Shown here: in pieces, positions 12,843-19,700 of the stretch
Position numbering within the stretch: position 1 is the first letter of the stretch
How the letters are laid out: each line of letters starts with the position of its first letter
Source: a virus
Strand: one strand, 5' to 3'
DNA: 24,203 nucleotides
Virus record (IMG/VR): IMGVR_UViG_3300036835_000102
Span: 1 to 24,203 of that record
The notes under the pieces: generated by a model
What the model was told of the DNA's origin: nothing
Seen by the model: only the letters and a program-made list of their open reading frames with translations
Database searches by the model: none
Program-made: the position numbers and the translations under genes

Positions 12843-12890
12843 AAAGAAAGGCTCGGTTTTACCCGAGGTAGCTGACTGCTACATGCTGGT
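12843..12890 (-). promoter_or_regulatory. Leader with tandem hairpins before the NUMOD1-like gene
   Basis: In the minus-strand RNA, GTAGC-AGTCA-GCTAC is followed at once by CTCGG-GTAAAA-CCGAG and then by CCTTTCTTTAATTTTT. The run ends next to AAAGGAGG and the ATG at 12824. The second hairpin plus the U-rich run looks like an attenuator. The CCTTT just after the hairpin could also pair with AAAGG of the ribosome-binding site. Both are inference from the sequence. Confidence 0.45.
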
Positions 12891-12899
12891 TTCGCATCC

Positions 12900-12928
12900 T
12901 CTCATTATAAGCGTTGTAATTCTTGCGA
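12900..12928 (-). promoter_or_regulatory. 29-bp promoter-like element, copy E
   Basis: The minus-strand copy reads TCGCAAGAATTACAACG then CTTATAATGAGA, matching the consensus exactly. It lies 75 bp upstream of the NUMOD1-like start and 44 bp downstream of copy F. Confidence 0.7.
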
Positions 12929-12937
12929 ACCACAACA

Positions 12938-12976
12938 GAGAGAGGCTACGGCATTAAGCACAGATGCACCTCTCTC
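12938..12976 (-). other. 8-bp inverted repeat between tandem elements E and F
   Basis: GAGAGAGG (12938-12945) and CCTCTCTC (12969-12976) form a perfect 8-bp stem, with GCAT/ATGC inside it as a possible second stem. The stem begins at the last bases of copy F, where its transcript would start. RNA from copy F would therefore carry a 5' hairpin. Confidence 0.6.
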
Positions 12977-13001
12977 ACTATAGCGGTTGTAAAAGTTGCG
13001 A
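12973..13001 (-). promoter_or_regulatory. 29-bp promoter-like element, copy F
   Basis: This is the most diverged intergenic copy: minus-strand TCGCAACTTTTACAACC then GCTATAGTGAGA, with TATAGT in place of TATAAT. It shares the CTTTTACAAC middle with copy D. It lies 14 bp after the stop of the gene at 13015 and upstream of copy E, so the NUMOD1-like gene has tandem elements. Confidence 0.6.
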
Positions 13002-13014
13002 AGTAAAATGTCCA

Positions 13015-13332
13015 TTATGGGCGGTTTGGTTTCGGATGTCTTCTTGCTGCCCTATTCGGCTTGGTCAACTCAGCGAAGGCAGCTTGCCCTTCAGGACTAC
13101 GTGCCCACTCATCAGACTCTTCTTTGGTAGCATCAAACGCTCCTGCCTCTACAGCAGCCTTGATAATCTCGAGTCCAGCAACGTGAGCATCATGATGTAG
13201 TTGCATCTCTGGAAACGCCAAAGGTGACTTGTAGTCATCGTAATAACCTTCTCGAGCCTTCTGGATCATCCAAGTAGGTGCATTGGCTACTTCCAAAGCT
13301 TGAGCAAGTCGTTCTGTGGTTGGTATAGTCAT
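13015..13332 (-). CDS. Conserved phage protein of unknown function
   Basis: This 105-residue soluble protein begins MTIPTTERLAQALEVANAPTWMIQKAREGYYDDYKSPLAFP, has a helical middle and then DATKEESDEWARSPEGQAAFAEL. It ends in a basic tail rich in Arg, Pro and Asn (NRAARRHPKPNRP). I recognise TTERLAxALE..PxWMI..AR.GYYDDYKSPLA as a widespread hypothetical family in Gram-positive, especially actinobacterial, phages. The function is unknown to me. The ribosome-binding site AAGGAG is four bases before the ATG. An intrinsic terminator (13343-13376) lies just upstream, so expression needs read-through or a promoter that I cannot see. Confidence 0.8.
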   Translation of the reverse strand: MTIPTTERLAQALEVANAPTWMIQKAREGYYDDYKSPLAFPEMQLHHDAHVAGLEIIKAAVEAGAFDATKEESDEWARSPEGQAAFAELTKPNRAARRHPKPNRP

Positions 13333-13342
13333 AGAACTCCTT

Positions 13343-13376
13343 AAAAAAGCTAGAGCCCTTGTTAGGGCTCTTGAGC
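13343..13376 (-). terminator. Intrinsic terminator, 8-bp perfect stem
   Basis: On the minus strand AGAGCCCT-AACA-AGGGCTCT is extended by GCTC/GAGC-like flanks and followed by TTTTTT. It begins directly after the stop of the gene at 13378 and ends 11 bases before the start codon of the gene at 13332. Confidence 0.8.
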
Positions 13377-13377
13377 T

Positions 13378-13605
13378 TTATTGACCAAACGCTTTCAATT
13401 CAGCGTAAGCTTCTGGGCAGTAATATTCCATCGGATCGATTCCCTTCGACTTCAAGAACGCGTAAAACTCCTTAGTAGCACTCACATGAAAGGCGCCCAT
13501 TGCAATTGCAATAGTACCTCCAATATATTTGCCTCTGTGACGAATCACATGTTCTTTAATCTTGGTAACTTTCGACTTCTTCATGGGAATAATATTTGCT
13601 TCCAC
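13378..13605 (-). CDS. Small membrane protein with KIKEHxxRHRGKY start
   Basis: This 75-residue protein begins MEANIIPMKKSKVTKIKEHVIRHRGKY, followed by a short hydrophobic segment (about 28-42, IGGTIAIAMGAFHVSA) and an acidic tail. The KIKEHVIRHRGKY block matches the N-termini of the two NUMOD1-like proteins (HIKKHKSKY, HIKRHKTIY). It therefore looks like the same membrane anchor without the HTH domain. The start is GTG at 13605, five bases after AAGGAG; a later ATG (13584) lacks a ribosome-binding site. Copy G of the element is 23 bp upstream and a terminator is directly downstream, making a one-gene unit. Confidence 0.75.
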   Translation of the reverse strand: MEANIIPMKKSKVTKIKEHVIRHRGKYIGGTIAIAMGAFHVSATKEFYAFLKSKGIDPMEYYCPEAYAELKAFGQ

Positions 13606-13628
13606 ATTAACTCCTTAATTGGGCTTAG

Positions 13629-13657
13629 TCTCATTATAATCGTTGTAAATTATACGA
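13629..13657 (-). promoter_or_regulatory. 29-bp promoter-like element, copy G
   Basis: The minus-strand copy reads TCGTATAATTTACAACG then ATTATAATGAGA. TCGTAT replaces TCGCAA while the ACAAC and TATAATGAGA blocks are kept. It lies 23 bp upstream of the GTG at 13605 and directly after a terminator. Confidence 0.65.
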
Positions 13658-13659
13658 AC

Positions 13660-13687
13660 AAAAAAGAGAATCATCGCTGACTCTCTT
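13660..13687 (-). terminator. Intrinsic terminator paired with promoter copy G
   Basis: On the minus strand GAGAGTCA-GCGA-TGATTCTC forms an 8-bp stem (one G-U in RNA), followed by TTTTTT. It starts about 10 bases after the stop of the gene at 13698 and ends only a few bases before copy G, the same arrangement as at 12353-12416. Confidence 0.75.
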
Positions 13688-13697
13688 TCGGGCTACA

Positions 13698-13907
13698 TCA
13701 GGGGGCTACTGAAGCAACCGCAACTTTGCGGACTGTGTCCAAAAGTACGTACGCACATACGGCAATCCCGATCTTTTTCACACTGTTATCGAGTAATCCA
13801 CCAATTATCTTAGCTTTATCCTCAAATCCAATATAGTTCGGGTTTGTCTCATCTTTGTTCGACTTACCTTTTTTCACTAGGTCCACCTTAACTTCGCGAT
13901 TAAACAT
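13698..13907 (-). CDS. Small conserved membrane protein
   Basis: This 69-residue protein begins with a charged N-terminal half (MFNREVKVDLVKKGKSNKDE, then NPNYIGFEDKAKIIGGLLDN), followed by a hydrophobic C-terminal segment (about 45-58, IGIAVCAYVLLDTVRK). The block PNYxxFEDKAxIIGxxLxxxVKKIG is a pattern I have seen in several phage genomes, with no function assigned. The ribosome-binding site is TTAGGAG six bases before the ATG. Copy H of the element ends 24 bp upstream, and a terminator follows, so this too looks like a single-gene unit. Confidence 0.75.
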   Translation of the reverse strand: MFNREVKVDLVKKGKSNKDETNPNYIGFEDKAKIIGGLLDNSVKKIGIAVCAYVLLDTVRKVAVASVAP

Positions 13908-13931
13908 TTCAATCTCCTAATCAAATATAGT

Positions 13932-13960
13932 TCCCATTATATGCGTTGTTTATTGTGCGA
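13932..13960 (-). promoter_or_regulatory. 29-bp promoter-like element, copy H
   Basis: The minus-strand copy reads TCGCACAATAAACAACG then CATATAATGGGA. The TATAAT core and ACAACG block are kept, while the middle has AAAC in place of TTAC. It is 24 bp upstream of the gene at 13907. Confidence 0.65.
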
Positions 13961-14160
13961 ACACTTTTCAGAAACCTTCCCCCGGGATTTTTTTGGGTAA
14001 AATAAGCTAGAATAGCTTATAGGCGTCTACAATCGATTCTAAGACGTTCAATCATATTTCTGGGAGTATTCCCCATTTATTTGCTTTAAACGGCTTACAG
14101 AGCCAAATATAGCACACTTTTTATAAAAAACAGGTTGAAAAATTATAACATTTGCGAAAA
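13961..14160 (-). other. Non-coding AT-rich region with small inverted repeats
   Basis: No gene was found in these 200 bp. They contain a perfect 8-bp inverted repeat, ATAAGCTA-GAA-TAGCTTAT (14002-14020), and CGTCT...AGACG just beyond it. There is also a run CCCGGG next to T7 (about 13981-13994). Near the upstream edge, a minus-strand TTCGCA and a TATAAT lie five bases apart, like a shortened version of the 29-bp element. No tRNA-like arms were recognised. Confidence 0.5.
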
Positions 14161-14204
14161 CACAGGAACCATGTAAGCTTTTTATGTCTTACAAGGCTCC
14201 TGTG
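14157..14204 (-). terminator. Long intrinsic terminator
   Basis: A 17-bp stem, CACAGGAGCCTTGTAAG with CTTACATGGTTCCTGTG, has one mismatch and one G-U pair and is followed on the minus strand by TTTT. It lies just after the stop of the gene at 14212 and is the longest hairpin in the window. The U-run is short, so termination strength is uncertain. Confidence 0.7.
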
Positions 14205-14211
14205 CCGTTCA

Positions 14212-14523
14212 CTATGTGTGGGACTGGATGTGTGGTTCTCTCGCTCTGATTACAAACCCCAATCCTTTCGAAACCATCACATGCTTCTGCTCATATGCCA
14301 CGATTATCAAGATTCCGAGAAGATTTCCAACTACGACCGCCATTGCGTCCGGGCTAACTCTACTAGGGCGTGACTCCGCCTTAATATGACTCAACCTTTC
14401 CAAATGTTTGATCATTGTCGAATACTCTTCGGATTCTGGATTAGTCCTGTTCATTTCAGTCAGAATTCTTGCAATTGGCTCATCAAGAACTGATGATTCT
14501 TCTCTGAACAATCTTTTTAACAT
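14212..14523 (-). CDS. Small conserved membrane-associated protein
   Basis: This 103-residue protein has an acidic, helical N-terminal half (SVLDEPIARILTEMNRTNPESEEYSTMIKHLERLSHIK). It then has a hydrophobic segment (about 64-82, AMAVVVGNLLGILIIVAYEQ) and a basic tail. The block SPDAMAVVVGNLLGILIIVAYEQKHVMVSKG is one I recognise from many siphophage genomes, without a function. The ribosome-binding site is GAAGGAG, five bases before ATG 14523. Copy I of the element lies 17 bp upstream and partly overlaps the end of the preceding gene. A strong hairpin terminator follows, giving a one-gene unit. Confidence 0.8.
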   Translation of the reverse strand: MLKRLFREESSVLDEPIARILTEMNRTNPESEEYSTMIKHLERLSHIKAESRPSRVSPDAMAVVVGNLLGILIIVAYEQKHVMVSKGLGFVIRAREPHIQSHT

Positions 14524-14540
14524 TAATCTCCTTCCATAGT

Positions 14541-14569
14541 CTCCATTATAATCATTGTTTATCTTGCGA
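14541..14569 (-). promoter_or_regulatory. 29-bp promoter-like element, copy I
   Basis: The minus-strand copy reads TCGCAAGATAAACAATG then ATTATAATGGAG. It overlaps the last codons of the gene at 14552-14788 (encoding LSQDKQ-stop) and ends 17 bp before the ATG at 14523. It is the copy nearest to the tail operon. Confidence 0.65.
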
Positions 14570-14788
14570 AAGATCCTCCTCTTCGCTTTTTACAACTTTA
14601 AAGACTATGAATTTCATTTTTTCCATTTCTTCGGGAGATTTATCTAATTCCAATGAAAAAAGCTTTTTCCCTTCATTAGTTGTTAATATTAAAATATCTC
14701 CATCTACTTTTTGATTTCGTTTTAAGAAATATATCTGGAAAATTACACTGATTACAATTACAAAACCAATTACAATAAAATAAATCAC
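14552..14788 (-). CDS. Small single-pass membrane protein ending the tail operon
   Basis: This 78-residue protein has an N-terminal membrane segment (about 3-20, YFIVIGFVIVISVIFQIYFL) followed by a short basic stretch and a soluble tail with KVDGDILILTTNEGKKLFSLELDKSPEEMEKMKFIVFKV. The DGDILI...LFSLELDKSPEE pattern is shared with small phage proteins that often follow the minor tail genes. The start codon is GTG, overlapping the stop of the Gp37-like gene (GTGA) and eight bases after AGGAG. It is therefore the last gene of the tail operon. Function is unknown. Confidence 0.75.
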   Translation of the reverse strand: MIYFIVIGFVIVISVIFQIYFLKRNQKVDGDILILTTNEGKKLFSLELDKSPEEMEKMKFIVFKVVKSEEEDLSQDKQ

Positions 14789-15897
14789 GAAGTCACTCCT
14801 GGAACAGCAAGAGTTGGATGCCCACTTTCTCCAGTTTCATCTTGAATCTCTGCATACTCTGTTACTCGCATTACACCAATTTGACCAAAGTTGGCATTTA
14901 AAGAAACTAAATCACCTACTGAAAAATCTTTTCTATACTGATATTTTGACAAATCTGAAACATCAGCTCTAGTAATAGTTATACGATTTTGATTTTTTAT
15001 AGCTTGACTGCCTCTTGTTTTCATTTTATTGACAATATCAGTTAACTGAGACCCAGAAGGAACGGCAGTTAAATTTCCATCAATATCGTCTGCAGCCACA
15101 ATCATAGTTTTACGATTATATTTTACTGGACCAGTATCCACAAACGTATTAACAAATCGCCCAATTACCATAGCTGAAGTTTTTAAAGGTTTATCACTCC
15201 ATAAATAATCAGCTGTATCAAGATCTCCCGCCTTCCAAGAGAATATAACAGTACTAGATCTATCTACACCTTTATAAACGTGAAATATAGTTTGTGTAGA
15301 ACTTCCGTTAGGCGTATTAAATGTATTTCTACGAATAACCTTAATTCCCAAATCATCAATTGCTAATAGGCTATTAACAGTTTTGTAAAGATCATCGGCC
15401 TTAATTTTACGTAATATAGATTCAACACCTGTTCCTGTAACTGACGTAGTTGCAGTTATATTCACAAGATTATCATCAGTATAAGTTGCGTTGTTAATAT
15501 GATCATTGATTAACGTTACAATTTGATTCCAAGTAGTTGCGGCGTTCAAAGTATAGTCTTGAATAATTGAATTAGCACGAATAAGATTAGTTCCGACAAT
15601 ACGATTCTCAAGATATGCTTCTAATGACCTACCAGTAATTTTTACTGTAGGATCTTCGCTTTTGTCATCATCAATCTCATAATTCTCTACAAACATAACC
15701 TCAAGGGTATTAGTATGAGAAATTAAAGTACCGATAGGTAAAAATGTCATAAGTCCTGAGCTAACTTGATCTATTATTTCAAATTCGCCAGGTTCACTAT
15801 AACGTTCAACCCACATGATGCTCTTTGGCTTAGGAATCATCTGACCTTGAGTAAGAATTGTAGCATCTGTAAAAGATATAAATTTGAAAAGATCCAT
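14785..15897 (-). CDS. Siphovirus Gp37-like tail protein (ReqiPepy6 family)
   Basis: This 370-residue protein begins MDLFKFISFTDATIL. It shows blocks of the ReqiPepy6 Gp37-like tail family: IMWVERYSEPGEFEI near the N-terminus, then a GTLISHTNTLEVMFVENYEIDDD block and ITGRSLEAYLENRIVG. A later segment is RKDFSVGDLVSLNANFGQIGVMRVTEYAE. These proteins belong to the baseplate or tail tip, downstream of Dit, and are related to Tal-type hubs. The gene follows the Dit-like gene with a 1-bp gap. The Shine-Dalgarno is a G run (TGGGGGG), six bases upstream. Family assignment is confident; a host-receptor role is an inference. Confidence 0.85.
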   Translation of the reverse strand: MDLFKFISFTDATILTQGQMIPKPKSIMWVERYSEPGEFEIIDQVSSGLMTFLPIGTLISHTNTLEVMFVENYEIDDDKSEDPTVKITGRSLEAYLENRIVGTNLIRANSIIQDYTLNAATTWNQIVTLINDHINNATYTDDNLVNITATTSVTGTGVESILRKIKADDLYKTVNSLLAIDDLGIKVIRRNTFNTPNGSSTQTIFHVYKGVDRSSTVIFSWKAGDLDTADYLWSDKPLKTSAMVIGRFVNTFVDTGPVKYNRKTMIVAADDIDGNLTAVPSGSQLTDIVNKMKTRGSQAIKNQNRITITRADVSDLSKYQYRKDFSVGDLVSLNANFGQIGVMRVTEYAEIQDETGESGHPTLAVPGVTS

Positions 15898-15898
15898 A

Positions 15899-16744
15899 TT
15901 ATACCCCCCAGTAAGCAGGATAATACGTTAAACTATTCCAGTTGAAATTAGCAATCTCTGGGAAATAAAAAGTTGTAGATCCAGGAAAGATTATAGGCCA
16001 AATAGATTGAGTGGAAATTTTATCCACCAAATATGTTACAACACCACTTCTTGTGAGATATAATTGTTTAGCTGCGTACTCACTTGAGATATTTAGGATA
16101 TCGCCATTTAAAAATCCTCCAGATGGCGTAACTTGAAACATCCAATCCGGATTAGTTAATTGATCTTGAATATGAAATGAAGGAGTAGCAGCCTTAAATG
16201 TTAGTTGCGCTTGAAAACCATGAGGAGCTGTTGACAAACTATCAGCAATAATAATTGGATTAGTTGTTTTAAGATCAGATGGCTTATAAACAACAGGATT
16301 AATACCTCTGAATATAGGATCGTCACATCGCATTGTAATTTGAACTTCAGGCAACGGAGTAAAATATGGAACTTCAAACTTAGTTATAAAACCATCAATT
16401 TGAGCTACAGTTGAGCCACTAGCTTCAAAATGTAATGTAACTACTCCGTCTCTAGAAGATGAAATTGACTTGTACAACTGATCACGAACATCAGAATATG
16501 ATTCGTCAAGACTGAAAAGTGGATTTAGAACAAATCGAATAACAATAAGTCTAGGCTTTAGTACAAAGTCATAAAATTTTGAATTTGATTGTAAACCAAA
16601 TCCATAAAATCTTGGTACTAATTCTTCAGTATCCAATCCAGCCATATCTCTAGCCATAAATCTTGCATCTGGATCTGATTTAGTCAGACTAAACGAAATC
16701 GTCTCTATTTCGCCAGAATATAAACTGATGTCTGTGACTCTCAT
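15899..16744 (-). CDS. Distal tail (Dit)-like protein
   Basis: This 281-residue, beta-rich protein begins MRVTDISLYSGEIETISFSL and contains FKFxDFVLKPRLIVIRFVL-like strands. Further blocks are VTLHFEASGSTVAQIDGFITKFEVPYFTPLPEVQITMRCDDPIF and, near the end, WNSLTYYPAYWGV. The position between the tape measure and the Gp37-like protein, and the repeated beta pattern ending in a CDDP-type motif, fit a Dit or Dit-like baseplate hub of siphophages. It overlaps the tape-measure stop as ATGA, with AGGAG further upstream in the end of that gene, indicating translational coupling. Confidence 0.75.
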   Translation of the reverse strand: MRVTDISLYSGEIETISFSLTKSDPDARFMARDMAGLDTEELVPRFYGFGLQSNSKFYDFVLKPRLIVIRFVLNPLFSLDESYSDVRDQLYKSISSSRDGVVTLHFEASGSTVAQIDGFITKFEVPYFTPLPEVQITMRCDDPIFRGINPVVYKPSDLKTTNPIIIADSLSTAPHGFQAQLTFKAATPSFHIQDQLTNPDWMFQVTPSGGFLNGDILNISSEYAAKQLYLTRSGVVTYLVDKISTQSIWPIIFPGSTTFYFPEIANFNWNSLTYYPAYWGV

Positions 16745-19700
16745 GGGATACTCAACTCCTGTTTGGCCATTGTGATCTGATTACGAGTATTCTTGTAGAT
16801 ATCACTTGTAGAAAGTTGCGTTGGCGCATAAATATTTTGTTCAAACTTTACTGTGCCTGGAGGTGTATCTGATTTAGCAGTTGAATCAGCTTGAGTTGCG
16901 GTTGTTGTTGCGGCAATAGTTTGAGCTTGCTGATATGAAAGTGTTGGTGAAATTTTTGGAACAGCCATATACTTCGCAATTTGTTTAGCTCCAGCAACAA
17001 CATTAGTCAAATCAAGAACTGGTGTTATTGTCGGAGATACTTCTGGCATATTCTCAATTTGGTTAACCATGTCAGTTATGGCGTTATTAAGAACTCCAGC
17101 CATACGATCCCCAATATTATTATCAAGTTCTGCAGCAGGATCAACTTGACTTAGCCATTTAGCAATATTATCCCATTCATCTTCAATTCCTTTTTGCAAA
17201 CCTTGCATAATCAAAGATCCATTTTCAATAAGCAATATTTTGTCTTTATCGGGAGGACCTTTAAGACTTTTAATTTTACTAGCCAGACCACCAAGAAATC
17301 CTGCAACTTTTTGCCATGATTTTACAATACCATTCAATAAACCGTCCATAAGACTTTCACCAATACCGATAAGAACGCTGCCCAAATCTCCAATAATATA
17401 TTTTGCATAATTAGGAATACCCTTAATCCAATTAGCAACGCCAGTCCACGCAGTTGTAATACCATTAAATAAACCAGCTACGAGATTACCACCAGCATTA
17501 GTAAGTGCTGTCAAAGTATTACCAATCCAACTAGCAGCACTTCTAGCTATACCACCAATATATGACGCCACTATTCCAATTCTACTAACAATACCATTAT
17601 ACAAACCACTTATAAGATCAATGCCCTTTTGTTTAATCGTATTTATAACGTTTCCTACCCACTTAAAAACGTTCCCTGCAAGTTGACCAAACCAAGTAGC
17701 TACCTTACCTACTGCTGTTGATATTCCATTATACAAACCAGTTATGAAATCAATACCCTTTTGCTTAAGCGTATTTATAACGTTTCCTATCCACCCAAGA
17801 ACTTTCCCAGCTAAGGCAGCAAACCATTTTGAAGGACCTGATTCTGATCCAACAAGTCCGTTTACAAATCCAGTCATAAACGCAACACCGATACCAAACA
17901 TTAAAGTACCAGCTACCTTACCAACAGCGGCGGCAACATTCGTAAAAAATGTAATGATAAGGTTAGCTACAGATTGCGTAATCTTAGGAATTTCAGTTGC
18001 AAATGCGTCTAGGAAATTCGTAATGATTGATCCGACAAGCTCAACCACTTTCCCAATGTTATCCGAAATACCTTTAAGAATAGCAAGAAGAATCTTAATT
18101 CCAGTATTGACAAGAGCCGGAATATAAACTCCTATCAAATGAATAACACCAAGAAGAAGTTCTTCTACAATTTTGAGAACTTGAGGAATCAATTTAGTAA
18201 GCCCATCAAGCAAATATGAAATAATTACAACCAATACTTTAACTAAAACTGGCGCAAACTGAAGGAAAACATTAGCCAAATCTAGAATTCCTTTAGCAAA
18301 CCCAGTAATAAATTTAGGAAGCGCTCTTCCAATATTCTCAAGAGCTTGTCCCATAGCTTTAGATCCAATCGCTGCATATTTTGCAAGCAATTGAAATGCT
18401 TTACCAACTAGCATTGCTCCAATGCCAAATAAAGCAAACCCAGCGCCAATTACCGTTAAGGCCACCCCAAGAGCTAACATAGCCGGTATTGCGGGCTCTA
18501 GTAGTAAAGCTGCTCCTGCAATAAGAGCGAGCATCGCAGCAATTCCAACCAAACCATGTAGTAAATCACCCCAGCTAATCCCAGCAAATGCCTTAAGAAC
18601 CTTAGAAAGAAGAAGCAAAGACGCCGCTGCTATACCAATAGCCACTGATCCTGCAATACTATCTTGCATAACAATACACGCTGCCGCTAGAAGAACTAAC
18701 GCCGCTGCCATGGTAGCAATGCCCTTACCTATTTCACCCCAAGACATTCCACCCATCATTTGCATCGCCTTAGCAATGGCGATAAGCGATATACTTACGA
18801 GAAGTAGACCCACACCAATAAGAGGCATGGTTGGCGGCATAAGTTTCATTGCAATTCCTATAGCAAGCAATCCTCCAGCTACTCCAACTAGACCTTTACC
18901 CATTTCAGTCCAAGACATAGTGGCAAATAGCTTCATTGCTCCTGCCAAAATATTCAAGCTGGCTGCTACCAACAGCAATCCAAGACCAATAAGAGGCATA
19001 GTAGGAGGCATAAGTTTCGTTGCAGCTGCAATAATAAGGAGCCCTGCTGCAACAGATAAGAAACCTTTACCCATTTCAGTCCAAGACATAGTGGCAAATA
19101 TCTTTACGGCTACAGCCAAAATAGTTATTGCATCTGCAATTGCTACCATACCAATACCAGCAGCAATAAGACTAGCACCTTTTCCAGAAATAAGAGTTGC
19201 TACACCAACCATTATCGCCATTAACGCAACAACTGCGCCTAATCCATGCTCAAGCTCTGACCACTTCATGCCAGCCAAAATTTTCACTGCTCCGGATAGA
19301 ATTAAAACTGCTGTAGAAAGAGCTATCATTCCACCAGCAATCAAATCAAATGAAGCTGCTCCCTTTGGCCCGGCTGATATTTTAGTAATAATAGCAAACG
19401 CGCCCATAAGTTCACCAAAACCAACGGCCATTGCGGTCAAAGATTTAGTTAATGCAGCAGAATCTATCAAAGAAAGTGCGACTACGGAAGCAGTTAATAT
19501 ACCAATCGCTATCGCAATCTTCATCAATGCTTCGGCTTTAATCTTTGTTTGCATCGCTTGAAGAACGCCAGTTAATTGCTCAAACGAATCACTAATTTTA
19601 CCAAAAAGACCTTTACCAATATCAACATTAATTCCGCCTTTAAGAAATCTTGCAATTAGAGCAGCTATTCCGCCAAGAAGAGCAGTATTAAGAGCGTCAA

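Noticed and set aside
18422-19561. 379-codon plus-strand ORF opposite the tape measure gene
   Set aside because: It is alanine/isoleucine/proline-rich low complexity created by the repetitive alanine/leucine codons on the other strand. It has no ribosome-binding site and runs against the transcription direction.
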